DNA of 64,000 bases from Kocuria sp. (GTDB lineage: Bacteria; Actinomycetota; Actinomycetes; Actinomycetales; Micrococcaceae), in NCBI GenBank assembly GCA_030524035.1, contig JAUNHG010000001.1:175416-239415 (forward strand), read 5' to 3'. The notes under the pieces were generated by a model that had not been told where the DNA came from, did no database searches, and worked only from the letters and a program-made list of their open reading frames with translations. The translations under genes were made by a program, and so were the position numbers. Numbering within the stretch: the first letter of the stretch is position 1; every line of letters begins with the position of its first letter. This document shows, in pieces, positions 27,471 through 37,131 of this stretch.

Positions 27471-28961
27471 ATGTCTGTGAATTCCATCCCGGAGCTGGAC
27501 ACCCATCCTGGGGGTGAGAGGCTGCGCCGTAGCCTGCACACCCGGCACATGACCATGATTGCCATGGGTGGTGCGATTGGCACTGGGCTGTTTGTGGCCT
27601 CCGGGAACTCGATCCATACCGCCGGGCCGGGCGGCGCGCTTGTGGCGTACGTTGCTATCGGGCTGATGGTCTACCTGCTAATGCAGTCTTTGGGGGAAAT
27701 GTCCGCATGGCGTCCCACCGCAGGGTCTTTTGGTGATCACGCGTCCCGGTATGTGTCGCCGTCGTTTGGCTTTGCCATTGGATGGAACTTCTGGTTTAAC
27801 TGGGCAATCACGGTGGCCGCTGAACTGGTCGCGGCCGCGCTGATCATGCGGTATTGGTTCCCTGATGTGCCGGCGTGGATATGGTCTGCGGCGTTTTTGT
27901 TGGTGGTTTTCTCCCTGAACGCGTTATCCACTCGTGCCTATGGCGAGGGTGAGTTTTGGTTGGCTGCCATCAAGGTTGCAGCGGTGATTGTTTTCCTGTC
28001 CTTGGGCGTCCTGATGATTCTTGGCATCCTGGGTGGCGAAAGCCCAGGGTTCGCCAACTGGACCACTGGTGAAGCGCCCTTTGTGGGTGGCCCGATCACT
28101 ATCCTGGCAATTTTTATGGTGGCAGGATTTTCGTTTCAGGGAACCGAGTTGGTGGGTGTTGCTGCTGGTGAGGCTGAGGACCCGGAAACCACCGTTCCCA
28201 AGGCTATCCGTACTGTCTTCTTCCGGATCCTCTTGTTTTACGTGGGTGCGATCACCGTCATTGGTTTCCTGCTGCCTTACACAGACCCACACTTGTTGGC
28301 CTCAGATATTGAAGATGTTGCGATTTCCCCATTCACCCTGGTTCTGGAAAACGTTGGTGTGGCCTTTGCAGCGTCCGTCATGAACGCGGTGATTCTGACG
28401 GCTATCCTGTCGGCCGGAAACTCTGGGCTTTACGCGTCAACGCGCATGATTTGGTCCTTGGCCATGGAAGGTAAAGCTCCTAAGTTCTTGACCAAACTCA
28501 ATAAACGCGGGGTGCCCCTTTACGCGCTGATTGTTACATCATCTTTTGGGCTGATAGCGTTCCTGACTACCTTCATTGGCGAAGGTGCTGCCTACACCTG
28601 GTTAGTGAACGCTTCGGCGTTGGCTGGATTCATTGTGTGGGCGGGTATCGCCTGGACCCACTACAAATTCCGGCAGGCTTTTAAAGCTCAAGGGCGTTCC
28701 GTGTCGGAATTGCCGTTCCGCGCCAGGTTCTTCCCTGCCGGGCCGATCGTAGCTCTGGCCATGTGTCTCTTGGTGATCGTGGGGCAAAGCTACGAGGCGT
28801 TTTTGAATCAGACCGTCACCTTGACGTCTTTGCTGTCCTCGTATCTAGGGCTGCCGCTATTCTTGGCCCTGTGGTGGGGGCACAAGGCAGTTACCAAGTC
28901 TCGTGCGGTGGACCCCACCCAGGCTGACCTTTCCCGACGACAAAAAGACCTGGCGGGCTGA
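27471..28961 (+). CDS. lysP: Amino acid permease, lysine-specific LysP type
   Basis: A 496-residue, 12-helix APC-family permease. It tracks E. coli LysP closely: LHTRHMTMIAMGGAIGTGLF at the N-terminus, the AGPGGAL loop, WNFWFNWAIT in helix 3, FSFQGTELVGVAAGE in helix 6 and AGNSGLYASTRM in helix 8. It probably imports lysine by proton symport. It follows purA by 146 bases with no clear terminator between. The convergent small gene ends 64 bases beyond its stop. Confidence 0.8.
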   Translation: MSVNSIPELDTHPGGERLRRSLHTRHMTMIAMGGAIGTGLFVASGNSIHTAGPGGALVAYVAIGLMVYLLMQSLGEMSAWRPTAGSFGDHASRYVSPSFGFAIGWNFWFNWAITVAAELVAAALIMRYWFPDVPAWIWSAAFLLVVFSLNALSTRAYGEGEFWLAAIKVAAVIVFLSLGVLMILGILGGESPGFANWTTGEAPFVGGPITILAIFMVAGFSFQGTELVGVAAGEAEDPETTVPKAIRTVFFRILLFYVGAITVIGFLLPYTDPHLLASDIEDVAISPFTLVLENVGVAFAASVMNAVILTAILSAGNSGLYASTRMIWSLAMEGKAPKFLTKLNKRGVPLYALIVTSSFGLIAFLTTFIGEGAAYTWLVNASALAGFIVWAGIAWTHYKFRQAFKAQGRSVSELPFRARFFPAGPIVALAMCLLVIVGQSYEAFLNQTVTLTSLLSSYLGLPLFLALWWGHKAVTKSRAVDPTQADLSRRQKDLAG

Positions 28962-29025
28962 AGGTCATCGTGCGGCGATGTTGGTGTTCTCTCCTAGGGT
29001 TTTCTGGGACCAAGCACGAATGGCG

Positions 29026-29247
29026 TCAGAGGGGTTGTGTTTCGCGCAGGAAATACCGTCTATGCGTACGGCGTATGGCATCTAGCGAATGCCCTGCCAG
29101 AGAGACAATCTCGATGTCAGGATCTTCACGGTCTTTCTCCAAGCGGAGTCGTTCAGCGAATGCCTTGCGGTGCCCGGCTTGGCCTGCGTACTGCTGCACT
29201 TCGCTTTTGCCTGTCCGACGGTTGTATGTAATCAAGAATCCAGGCAT
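29026..29247 (-). CDS. Small conserved protein paired with RelA/SpoT gene
   Basis: A 73-residue charged protein (FLITYNRRTGK, then EQ-, K- and R-rich, ending RRTHRRYF region). It has a strong AGGAGGA ribosome binding site and starts 12 bases after the stop of the RelA/SpoT-domain gene, so the two form an operon. It has no signal or membrane segment. The pairing resembles toxin-antitoxin operons built on small alarmone synthetases, in which case this would be the antitoxin candidate; that role is inferred from arrangement only. Confidence 0.6.
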   Translation of the reverse strand: MPGFLITYNRRTGKSEVQQYAGQAGHRKAFAERLRLEKDREDPDIEIVSLAGHSLDAIRRTHRRYFLRETQPL

Positions 29248-29259
29248 AGTTCCTCCTTA

Positions 29260-30089
29260 TCACTTCTCTAAGGGTAGCTCAGTCCTCCGGCTTAACTCCC
29301 TGAAGCGCTCCTCAAGTTTTTGTAGCTCATTTTTGGTTCTCTCATGGTCTGCCTGAATCTGCTGTGCGACATCGTCATGATCTGCTTGGGACAGATAGTC
29401 CCCTGGGCTCTTGCTGAGTAGCTTCTTGGAGATGTCGTTCCTTTGCTTCTCTAGATCCTGAATATACCCAGTTGACAGGTGCTGTAGTTCTTCAACGATC
29501 TTTTGTTTCTTCGGGTCTGCAGGTAGTTCACCGTAACGGATCTCCCGTCCCAGCATGTCAGCGGCCACCTCATATAAGTTCGCCCATGCCCCTTGCAGCT
29601 CTGTTCTGACTTGCACTTCTACTCGCCCCGCCAGGTGAAGAATTATGTGCACGGCACGGTAGCCGCTTTGTCCGTGTTCACCTCGGTGGTCCTTAAGTTC
29701 GACACGCACACCTTGATCACTGAAATAACCTCTGATGGCGGTCACAACTGCATCTTGTTCGTCCAGGGTAAGATCAGCTTCAAACGAACGCCAGCGATGT
29801 CGTGCACTTGCGGCAGTGGGAATTTTCGTTCACGGATTAGTTTTTCGCGCAATGTGTCCATCGTCTTAACGCGATAGGTGATCAATGGTTCGCGATTTTC
29901 CAATAAATCTTCCCAGCCCAGGTCAGTAATTTTTTGGTGTACGAAATAACCAAGGTCAAAGTACCAATCCATAACTTCGTTATAGTTTGGACAGTTCTCT
30001 GGTGTGGGCTCTTGATTGGCTAACGCTTTGCCGAGCTTGACTAGCTTTTTCTTGCTCCACAGGAGGTTTGGCCCGACCAATGATCCCAT
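29260..30089 (-). pseudogene. Frameshifted RelA/SpoT-domain protein
   Basis: Two overlapping frames encode one RelA/SpoT nucleotidyltransferase-like protein. The first part (29742-30089) has TYRVKTMDTLREKL and VHDIAGVRL and stops soon after. The second (29260-29745) continues with LKDHRGEHGQSGYRAVHI and VEVQVRTELQGAWANLYE, which are the expected next motifs. The break is near 29764-29772: adding one base to TTACCCTGG would join the frames and read LDEQDAVVTAIRGYF. A helical coiled-coil-like tail follows. The second frame's GTG overlaps the first frame's TGA, so split translation is possible, but each half lacks part of the catalytic fold. It could also be a sequencing error. Confidence 0.7.
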
Positions 30090-30106
30090 AGTCCTCGACC
30101 GGCTCC

Positions 30107-32101
30107 TCACCAAATATGCACGCGTTCTTCGGGGGCTAGCCACATGGCATCGGCTTCTGTCACGTTAAAAGCCTGGTGGAAAGCATCAACATTGCGCGCG
30201 GTTTGATTAGCGCGGAATTCATGAGGTGAATGGACATCCACCGCAAGATGTTGCGCCACGGTTTCGTCTCGCGCTTTTTGCTGCCACACAAAACCCCACG
30301 ACAAAAAGAGCTTCTGTGCAGGGGTTAACCCGGTGTCGTCGGTGTCGTTAAAAAGCTGTTTGTCACCTGCGCGGGAGGATTCCCACGCCTTATAAGCGAT
30401 GGACAACCCCCCAAGGTCACCAATGTTTTCCCCGAGCGTCATCGCGCCATTAACACCAGGACTATCCGGTGAACCACTCAGCTGGGCTGGCACGAGGCCG
30501 TCATACTGTTCCACCAGCTTGCCGGTACGTTCTTCGAACGCTGCGCGATCAGCATCTGACCACCAATTACGTAGACGCCCCTCACCGTCACAGGTGGAGC
30601 CCTTGTCATCAAACCCGTGCCCGATCTCATGGCCGATCACCGCACCAATTCCACCGTAATTCACGGCGTCCTCAGCGGTTTCGTCGAAGAACGGAGGCTG
30701 CAGAATAGCCGCCGGGAACACGATTTCATTACGGAGCGGATGGTAATAAGCATTGACTGTTTGTGGAGTCATCAGCCATTCGTGCTTTTCCACAGGTTTC
30801 CCCGCTTTACGGATCAGGTCCGCAAGCTGAAACTCGGAGGTGCGCACAATATTGCCCACCAGGTCATCCGGAAGAATCTCCAATGAGGAATAGTCTTTCC
30901 ACTGATCCGGATACCCAATCTTGGGGGTGAATGCGGCCAGTTTTTTCAATGCCTCCGCGCGGGTTTCCTCGGTCATCCAGTCCAAGGACTCAATAGACGA
31001 ACGATAAGCCGCCAACAGATTTGCTACCAGGTCATCCATCCGTGCTTTGGCGGTAGGGGAAAAATGACGGTCAACGTAGAGCTTGCCCACGGCTTCTCCT
31101 AGCGCACCGTTCACCAAACCAACACCGCGCTTCCACCGCTCCTTGAGCTCCGGGGTACCGGAAAGTACGGTGCCGTAAAAGGCAAAATTTTCTTCCACAA
31201 ATGGATCCGACAAGTACGCCGCACGTGCGGTCATCACTTTCCACCGTGCCCAGGACTTCCACTGCTCCAGCCGGTCAGTCGCCAGCAGCTGATCCACACC
31301 TGTGAAGAAGGACGGTTGGGCGTTGATCACCGTTTCCACGGCACTAGCTGGCAGCCCAAGGCCGGTCATCAGTACGGCGGACCAATCCATTTTTTCCGTA
31401 GATGCTTTCAGCTGCGCCCACGAAAACGGGTTGTACATCTTGGTGAGGTCGCGAACTTCTACCTTGTCCCAATGGTGGGAAGCAATATCAGTTTCCAGAT
31501 CAAAGGCTCGCTGTGCCTGATCAGCGGCATCAGCTACCCCCGCATGGGCAAACATGCGTTCAATGTGGGCGCGGTATTGCTCGCGCACCTTTGCATGGGT
31601 TTGTTCTCGGTAATACTCCTCATCGGGCAGACCTAAGCCGGACTGTCCCACAAACACCAGGTTACGGGTGGGGTCTCCGGGGTCGGCCTCCACATCCACA
31701 CCCAGAACAGAATCGATGCCGCGTGCTAGGAGGCGCCCCAAAAGCTCTTGTAAACCAGCGATATCCGTGACGGTATCTACGGCCTCAAGATCTTCCCGTA
31801 AAGGGCTGGCACCCAGGGCATTGATGTGTTCTTGGTCCATGAAGGAGGCGTATAAGTCAGCCACCTTGGATTCAACGGAGCCCGGTTGTCCGCCCTTAAC
31901 CCCCGTGATGATGTCCCGTACGGCTTCCTCTGCCCGGTCCCGCAACACTGTAAAAGCGCCCGTTGAGGGTTTATCAGCCGGAATTTCCGTTGTTTCCAGC
32001 CACGGACCATTGACATGGCGGAACAAGTCATCCTGGGGTCGAATGGAGGGATCAAAGGTTGAAGGAGTCAATACCGTGAGAGGTTGGTGATCATGGGTCA
32101 T
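30107..32101 (-). CDS. pepO: M13-family zinc metallopeptidase (PepO/neprilysin-like)
   Basis: A 664-residue endopeptidase of the M13 family, normal length for cytosolic bacterial PepO. The catalytic zinc motif is VIGHEIGHGFDD, the third ligand lies in ENIGDLGG, the substrate-binding NAYY segment (TVNAYYHPLRN) precedes it and the C-terminus has the family HEFRANQTARN and a final W. No signal peptide or membrane anchor is visible, so it probably degrades peptides in the cytoplasm. It lies upstream of and in line with the RelA/SpoT gene, 17 bases apart. Confidence 0.9.
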   Translation of the reverse strand: MTHDHQPLTVLTPSTFDPSIRPQDDLFRHVNGPWLETTEIPADKPSTGAFTVLRDRAEEAVRDIITGVKGGQPGSVESKVADLYASFMDQEHINALGASPLREDLEAVDTVTDIAGLQELLGRLLARGIDSVLGVDVEADPGDPTRNLVFVGQSGLGLPDEEYYREQTHAKVREQYRAHIERMFAHAGVADAADQAQRAFDLETDIASHHWDKVEVRDLTKMYNPFSWAQLKASTEKMDWSAVLMTGLGLPASAVETVINAQPSFFTGVDQLLATDRLEQWKSWARWKVMTARAAYLSDPFVEENFAFYGTVLSGTPELKERWKRGVGLVNGALGEAVGKLYVDRHFSPTAKARMDDLVANLLAAYRSSIESLDWMTEETRAEALKKLAAFTPKIGYPDQWKDYSSLEILPDDLVGNIVRTSEFQLADLIRKAGKPVEKHEWLMTPQTVNAYYHPLRNEIVFPAAILQPPFFDETAEDAVNYGGIGAVIGHEIGHGFDDKGSTCDGEGRLRNWWSDADRAAFEERTGKLVEQYDGLVPAQLSGSPDSPGVNGAMTLGENIGDLGGLSIAYKAWESSRAGDKQLFNDTDDTGLTPAQKLFLSWGFVWQQKARDETVAQHLAVDVHSPHEFRANQTARNVDAFHQAFNVTEADAMWLAPEERVHIW

Positions 32102-32207
32102 GTCGCAAGACTAAGCCCGCCTCGTCATGCATAAAAGTTAACCCTGGTAGCGAGTGATAGAAGCTTTAACTTCTTCGAGCAGGGAGCGCACCACGTGCGT
32201 GATGTGA

Positions 32208-32238
32208 CACGTTTCTGAATAACATAGCCAGAAACGTG
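32208..32238. promoter_or_regulatory. 10-bp inverted repeat between pepO and thioesterase
   Basis: CACGTTTCTG (32208-32217) and CAGAAACGTG (32229-32238) are exact reverse complements separated by 11 bases, in the 202-base divergent gap. No T-run follows on either side, so an operator or regulatory hairpin is more likely than a terminator. Confidence 0.4.
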
Positions 32239-32303
32239 GTCTAGGGCTGATGATGTAACTCGCGAGCCCGCCCCGTAACACGGTTAACGGAGACCCAGGA
32301 ACC

Positions 32304-32777
32304 ATGATGAGTGAATCACAGCAGCCCTCCCGTCATACCCATGAAGATCCAACAGCAGCGGATGTCAGTCGATCTTTGCAGGATGACCCTGTTGCTGCGC
32401 TCAATAACAATCGGTCTGGGCAGCTGGATGCACGACTTGGTGTCACCTACGTGGAGGCTTCCACCCAGCGAGTGGTGGCCCGCATGCCGGTGGAGGGCAA
32501 CCGTCAGCCAATGGGGTTGTTGCACGGTGGAGCGACCATTGCTTTGTGTGAGTCGGTAGCGTCCGTGGGGGCCTTCCTGCACGCTGCATCGTCAGGGCGG
32601 GTTGCGGTGGGCATGGACGTCAACGCCACTCACCACACTTCCACTATGAGTGGTTACGTGACGGCGACGTGTACCCCTATCAAGCTGGGGCGCTCTGTCA
32701 CTAGTCATGAGGTTGTGGTGCTTGACGACTCCGACCGACGGATTTGCACCGCCAGAATTACCTGTTTTATCAAGTAG
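32304..32777 (+). CDS. Hotdog-fold thioesterase, PaaI family
   Basis: A 157-residue acyl-CoA thioesterase-like protein. The first about 45 residues are variable. The hotdog core then shows PMGLLHGGATIALCES, the PaaI-type catalytic stretch, followed by a VGMDVNATHHTS strand. The substrate is unknown; small aromatic or short acyl-CoA esters are typical for the group. It is divergent from pepO and 112 bases upstream of the P450 gene. Confidence 0.8.
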   Translation: MMSESQQPSRHTHEDPTAADVSRSLQDDPVAALNNNRSGQLDARLGVTYVEASTQRVVARMPVEGNRQPMGLLHGGATIALCESVASVGAFLHAASSGRVAVGMDVNATHHTSTMSGYVTATCTPIKLGRSVTSHEVVVLDDSDRRICTARITCFIK

Positions 32778-32889
32778 CTCTGCTTGTCAAAAAGGATTTT
32801 TGCTGCTCTGGGGTCGTTAATAGAAGCATGCAACTGAAAGAAACTGGTGACATTTCCTTGCAAAAAGGCGGGTCAAAGGGTCGTTATCT

Positions 32890-34212
32890 GTGTCTTCCCA
32901 CACTACCGTGTGGGGTATGAGTGTGTGCCCCTATTCTGATGCGGCTCCTGGCCTCACAGTCAGCGATCCTGAACTGCGTGAAAGCCAGCGCAAAGCTTTG
33001 CCCGACGGGGAAGAAAGTTCCCCAGCAGTAGAGGAAAAAGATGGTCTTTGGCATATTCGCTCTTTGCCGCTCGTGCGGCAAGTACTGCGTACCAGCGAGC
33101 ACGTCACGCAGTCCGGCTTTGCCGTGGAAACTTCGCTTCATGCTGTGACCATGAAGCGGTGGCCGGTGCTTTACACGGACGGTGCGGAGCACCGGGAGCA
33201 GCGCGCCAAGATCGCGCGTTTTTTTGCGCCCGTTGTGGTGAATCGTAACTACCGTGATTTGGTGATTGACCGTGCCGAAGCTTACTTAGCGCAGTACGAC
33301 GACGCTCAGCCGCATGACTTGGCAGAGACCACGCTGTTGTATTCCACCCAGGTAGCGGCCAAAGTTATCGGATTAACGGGTAGCGACCCCAGAGCACTGG
33401 CCACACGCTTGGCACGATTCTTTAACCAACGCGAAACCATGATGGGTGATCGGCCACGCGGTCTGGGGCTCCTCAAGACGCTGCCAGGCACTGCCCGTTC
33501 TTTGTCCAGGCTGGGATGGTTCTTCCTCCGGGACGTACGCCCGGCTATTCGGTACCGCAAGGCTGCCTTGAAGAAGGCAGAGCAGGGCGGTCCGGCGGCG
33601 CCGGATGATGTGATCACGTACCTGATTAACGAAGGGTACAACGGGCTGGAAATCACGATGGAGTGCCTGACTTACGGGGCGGCAGGCATGGTAACCACGC
33701 GTGAATTCCTACAGATGGCGACGTGGCACCTTGTGGAAAATATGGAGCTGCGGCAACGGTTCCTCGTTGGTGGGTCTGACGAACGGCAACAGATTCTGCA
33801 CGAGATCCTGCGGTTGGAGCCGGTGGTGGGGCAGTTGTACCGGAAGGCTCAGCGCGAACTGCGGTTGGTGGATCACTCTGGCGCAGAGTACGTTATCCCG
33901 GCAGGTGCCCGAATGAGGTTGTATGTGCGTCAAGCGAATACGGACGCCGACCAGGTGGGGGAAGACGCCCTGCAGCTGTGTCCTGGGAGGGAGCTACCCC
34001 CAGGAATCCGCCGGGAAGTCATGTCCTTTGGGGATGGTGCACACCGTTGCCCTGGCAATTCCATTGCCATGCTGGAATCAGAAGTCTTTTTGGAACGTCT
34101 CTTCCGCCGTGAGGTTACGGTGGTGGGGCAGCCGCAGATTCAGTGGGAGCACGTCGTGTCCGGGTATGCGGTGCGGAATTTGCTGCTCACGGCACCGCAA
34201 CGCCGTGGGTGA
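32890..34212 (+). CDS. Cytochrome P450
   Basis: A 440-residue heme monooxygenase. The heme loop FGDGAHRCPGN supplies the cysteine ligand near residue 385, EILR provides the K-helix ExxR, and GMVTTREF corresponds to the I-helix with its threonine. The start GTG has AAAGGG about 9 bases upstream; a second start at 32917 is possible. It needs a ferredoxin partner, and none is nearby. It converges with a TetR gene that may regulate it. The substrate is unknown. Confidence 0.87.
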   Translation: MSSHTTVWGMSVCPYSDAAPGLTVSDPELRESQRKALPDGEESSPAVEEKDGLWHIRSLPLVRQVLRTSEHVTQSGFAVETSLHAVTMKRWPVLYTDGAEHREQRAKIARFFAPVVVNRNYRDLVIDRAEAYLAQYDDAQPHDLAETTLLYSTQVAAKVIGLTGSDPRALATRLARFFNQRETMMGDRPRGLGLLKTLPGTARSLSRLGWFFLRDVRPAIRYRKAALKKAEQGGPAAPDDVITYLINEGYNGLEITMECLTYGAAGMVTTREFLQMATWHLVENMELRQRFLVGGSDERQQILHEILRLEPVVGQLYRKAQRELRLVDHSGAEYVIPAGARMRLYVRQANTDADQVGEDALQLCPGRELPPGIRREVMSFGDGAHRCPGNSIAMLESEVFLERLFRREVTVVGQPQIQWEHVVSGYAVRNLLLTAPQRRG

Positions 34213-34216
34213 CTGA

Positions 34217-34756
34217 TCATGCGAACGGAAGAAGCGTTGTCAGGCCCCGCTGAAAGTCCTGATCGAACTGCGCCGTTAGTGTGGCAGCGGCCTTGTGCGT
34301 TGAGGTGGATGCTGCGGCAAGGTTCAATGCCGTTTGCTGTGCCAACACAGACCCCAACACCCAGCGGACTAGGTTGCATGCGCGTGGCAGGGCGTTATCG
34401 AATCCACGAGTCTCCCATTGCTGCACCAACAGTGGTGTGGGCGGCAGGGCGGTGGGCTGGTGAGCGTGAGCCACGGCCACGATATCCGCCCCGTCGCGTA
34501 CTGCCAGCAAGCGGTTCCGGAAGTCAGTGAGCACATGCGCTGGTTCATCGGGCCAAGCTGCAGCCCCATGGTTGGGGTCAAGAATTCTGTGGGCTACCGC
34601 GATCAATAATTCCTGTTTATTCGCCACGTGCCAATACAGGGCACCGGCATGAACATTGAGCTCCGTGGCAACTCTGCGCATCGATAAATCACCCAGGCCG
34701 TAGTCGCCGGCGACTTTGAGGGCGGCCTCTACAATGTGTTCACGGGTCAAAGACAT
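34217..34756 (-). CDS. TetR-family regulator with TetR_C domain
   Basis: A 179-residue repressor-type protein. Residues about 5-55 hold the helix-turn-helix (VEAALKVAGDYGLGDLSMRR region, then HAGALYWHVANKQELL). The C-terminal half resembles the ligand domain of TetR class proteins. It ends 4 bases after the P450 stop in convergent orientation and starts 14 bases downstream of the FGGY kinase stop. The target is unknown; the P450 or kinase are candidates. Confidence 0.8.
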   Translation of the reverse strand: MSLTREHIVEAALKVAGDYGLGDLSMRRVATELNVHAGALYWHVANKQELLIAVAHRILDPNHGAAAWPDEPAHVLTDFRNRLLAVRDGADIVAVAHAHQPTALPPTPLLVQQWETRGFDNALPRACNLVRWVLGSVLAQQTALNLAAASTSTHKAAATLTAQFDQDFQRGLTTLLPFA

Positions 34757-34770
34757 AGTTGCTCGGCGGT

Positions 34771-36300
34771 TTAGGCGGACACAACGTGACGGTACCCGTC
34801 TTGGTAACGCGCAGCCAGAGCGCGCCAGTAATTGTGGTGTTTGTCTTGTGGAGTGAATACCTTACTGCGGGGCGCTTCCGCCGGTGATGATCCCGGAGCC
34901 AGGACTTCCAACGCCAGTACAGCAGTACCCCGGAGCGTGGAGCGTTTGAATGTGGTTTGGATGGTTTTCCGTCCTAAAAGATCGGCTAGCAGTTGCTGTA
35001 TACCCGGGACGTCCTGACACATTCCACCCGTGGTGACCAATCGGTGGACTGAATCCGTGATGTCTGTGAGTTGTTCAGCCACCCGCCCCAGGGCTAACAC
35101 CACACCCTCCATGACACTCCTGACCAGGTCATCCGGGCCAGTTGATGCTGTAATTCCCAAAGCGTGTGCTTTGGCTTGTCCAACCCACCCGGTGGAACGT
35201 TCCCCGGTGAGATAGGGCAAGAACACCGGAAGGTTTTTTCGATAGGGCTGAGTGGCAACATCAGTTAGTTCCACACCGTCTGGCAGCTTGAACGTATGGT
35301 TTGCCCAGGTGATGGCGCGTCCGACGTCGTTAATCGCACCACCTAGCAGGTGCCGGTTATCGTCCACCCGGTAACACCACAACCCAGAGGGCACAGCGTG
35401 GGGGGCTTCGTGCAACAGCACACGCATGGCGCCGGACGTGGACATGGATACCACCATGGTGGATTCATCACGGCCCCCTGCCCCCACGTTCTGTGCCAAG
35501 CCATCGGCTATGGGAGCAAACCATTTGGCGTCCTTGAGCGCAGGCCACCGCTGGGCCACCCCGGCGGGTACTTCCAAGATGGGCTGGGTAGGCCGAGCGA
35601 TGAGTGATAGGTGCGAGCGGTCAATTTTGGCTAGTTCCAGCATGCGGTCAGACCAATTGCCGGTGTGGCGGTCTTGCAGTCCACTCCACGCGGCTATCGA
35701 TGTGCCCGCGCGCGCTTTGCCCAACAGTCGGATATGGAAATATTCGCCTAAAGAAATCCACCGTTTAGTGGCAGAAAAAATGTCGGGTTCTTCCTCCCGG
35801 AGCCACCGTAACCGCGGCGCTATGTAGGAAGTATGTAACCGAGCGCCAGTTAGCTGTTGTAATTCGTGTTCGTCAACTTCCGAGCGCAGTTGCGCCACGT
35901 ACGGTGCGCTGCGGGAATCGGCGTAGGTGTAGCACGGACTGGTGGCGCGACGGTGGGCGTCTACCCCCACGAGGGAGGCCGCAAATGTATCGATGGCCAC
36001 CCCATGAAGGCGTCCGACGAGCTCTTTGCGTGCCCCCACCACCACGTCAATGATTCGCCCCAGTTCCTCAACCACTTGGTCAGGGTCAATGATGCTGGTG
36101 CCATCGGGTGCCGTGGTGAACGTGTGTGCGATTTTGTGGCGGTAGCCGCGCACGGGAACCCCCCGAGCGTCGTGAAGGCTGCCGCGGGTGGCGGTAGACC
36201 CAACATCCAGGGCCAAAACCAGGGGGTCTTCGGCTTTTGCGAGGGAGACAGCGAAGTCGGTGTCGTCGTCAGGTTTGGGGAGGGTAACGGACTTGGCCAC
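34771..36300 (-). CDS. FGGY-family carbohydrate kinase
   Basis: A 509-residue sugar kinase with the actin-like N-terminal phosphate loop ALDVGSTATRG and the C-terminal adenosine-binding VTTGGMCQDVPGIQQLLAD. It also has a PYLTGERSTGW motif close to gluconokinase and xylulokinase patterns. A longer frame opens at 36366, but GAAGGA lies 8 bases before the GTG at 36300. Gluconate or a pentulose is a reasonable guess for the substrate. No sugar transporter or dehydrogenase is adjacent. Confidence 0.75.
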   Translation of the reverse strand: MAKSVTLPKPDDDTDFAVSLAKAEDPLVLALDVGSTATRGSLHDARGVPVRGYRHKIAHTFTTAPDGTSIIDPDQVVEELGRIIDVVVGARKELVGRLHGVAIDTFAASLVGVDAHRRATSPCYTYADSRSAPYVAQLRSEVDEHELQQLTGARLHTSYIAPRLRWLREEEPDIFSATKRWISLGEYFHIRLLGKARAGTSIAAWSGLQDRHTGNWSDRMLELAKIDRSHLSLIARPTQPILEVPAGVAQRWPALKDAKWFAPIADGLAQNVGAGGRDESTMVVSMSTSGAMRVLLHEAPHAVPSGLWCYRVDDNRHLLGGAINDVGRAITWANHTFKLPDGVELTDVATQPYRKNLPVFLPYLTGERSTGWVGQAKAHALGITASTGPDDLVRSVMEGVVLALGRVAEQLTDITDSVHRLVTTGGMCQDVPGIQQLLADLLGRKTIQTTFKRSTLRGTAVLALEVLAPGSSPAEAPRSKVFTPQDKHHNYWRALAARYQDGYRHVVSA

Positions 36301-36367
36301 GGGGGTGGTCCTTCGAGCATCGGCGGTGAGTTTATGGGGGTGGTGCGGTTGCCCCGTTGGTCCCATG

Positions 36368-36955
36368 TTATCTAGAGTTTTCCGCCATTCGGCGACGCCG
36401 CGAAATGCTCAGCCGGTTAAGCACAATCAGGGTTGCTCCTGCACCTGCGATCAATAGTCCGACAGCTCCGTAAGGCAGGAGCATCAGCGTTGTGGTGGAA
36501 TCGGGGGTCTCGACTGCCACGGTGTCAAAACTGTTGTCGCAGAACAGGTGGTGGGGGCCGGACTGTGTTGTGGTGAAATCCGCTATGTCGGTGTATTCCC
36601 GCCCATCTGGGGTGGTCTGAGCGTTACCGGAGCTCGGCGCTATGGGGACGGGGGCGTCGTCGGGGCCATGGATTGAACAGGTGTCGAAGGTGGCACCGTC
36701 GGATTGTGGTGCGTAGAGCGTGTGATGCTGCCCAGCGTGTAGTTCGTGGGTGAGACCGGGTTCTGCGGATGCCAGATCGTCACGTACCCGGTGCTGTTCC
36801 TGCAGGATCCCTAGCACCACACCGACGACGGCCGCCACAGGCGCTAAACAGAGCACCACAATTCCCACCCATAACCGGGGGGTGCCCGCTACTGGTGCAG
36901 GGGGTGGGGTGTAGAAGGAATAGTGGTTATGGTCCGCTTGATGCTGATGGCTCAC
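36368..36955 (-). CDS. Membrane protein with two transmembrane segments
   Basis: A 195-residue protein: a His-rich N-terminus, a transmembrane helix around residues 30-55, an extracytoplasmic domain of about 95 residues with two cysteines (DTCSIHG and LFCDNSF), a second helix around 160-180 and a basic cytoplasmic tail. The extracytoplasmic cysteines may form a disulfide. The GTG start is chosen for the GGAAGG 7 bases upstream; a longer frame opens at 36982. I do not recognise the family. Confidence 0.6.
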   Translation of the reverse strand: MSHQHQADHNHYSFYTPPPAPVAGTPRLWVGIVVLCLAPVAAVVGVVLGILQEQHRVRDDLASAEPGLTHELHAGQHHTLYAPQSDGATFDTCSIHGPDDAPVPIAPSSGNAQTTPDGREYTDIADFTTTQSGPHHLFCDNSFDTVAVETPDSTTTLMLLPYGAVGLLIAGAGATLIVLNRLSISRRRRMAENSR

Positions 36956-37131
36956 GGCGCTGCCTTCCGGACCTGGTGCCAAGTGGTAAATAACCTTCTC
37001 AGGCTAATGTTTACCTGGTGCGCCACGGTATTGTTGCGCGGCGTGTGGGCTGAGCTGAGCCAAGATGACGGAACAAACGGGTGTGGTGCACTGGTTTCCA
37101 GTAAAAATGGTTCATTTATGAAGGAGTCGCT

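Noticed and set aside
28970..29356. Plus-strand open frame of 128 codons opposite the small RelA/SpoT partner
   Set aside because: It lies antisense to a gene with a strong ribosome site and plausible sequence; its own product is Ser/Cys/Arg-rich without motifs.
36956..37131. T-box leader before ilvD
   Set aside because: No T-box sequence or specifier stem could be found on either strand.
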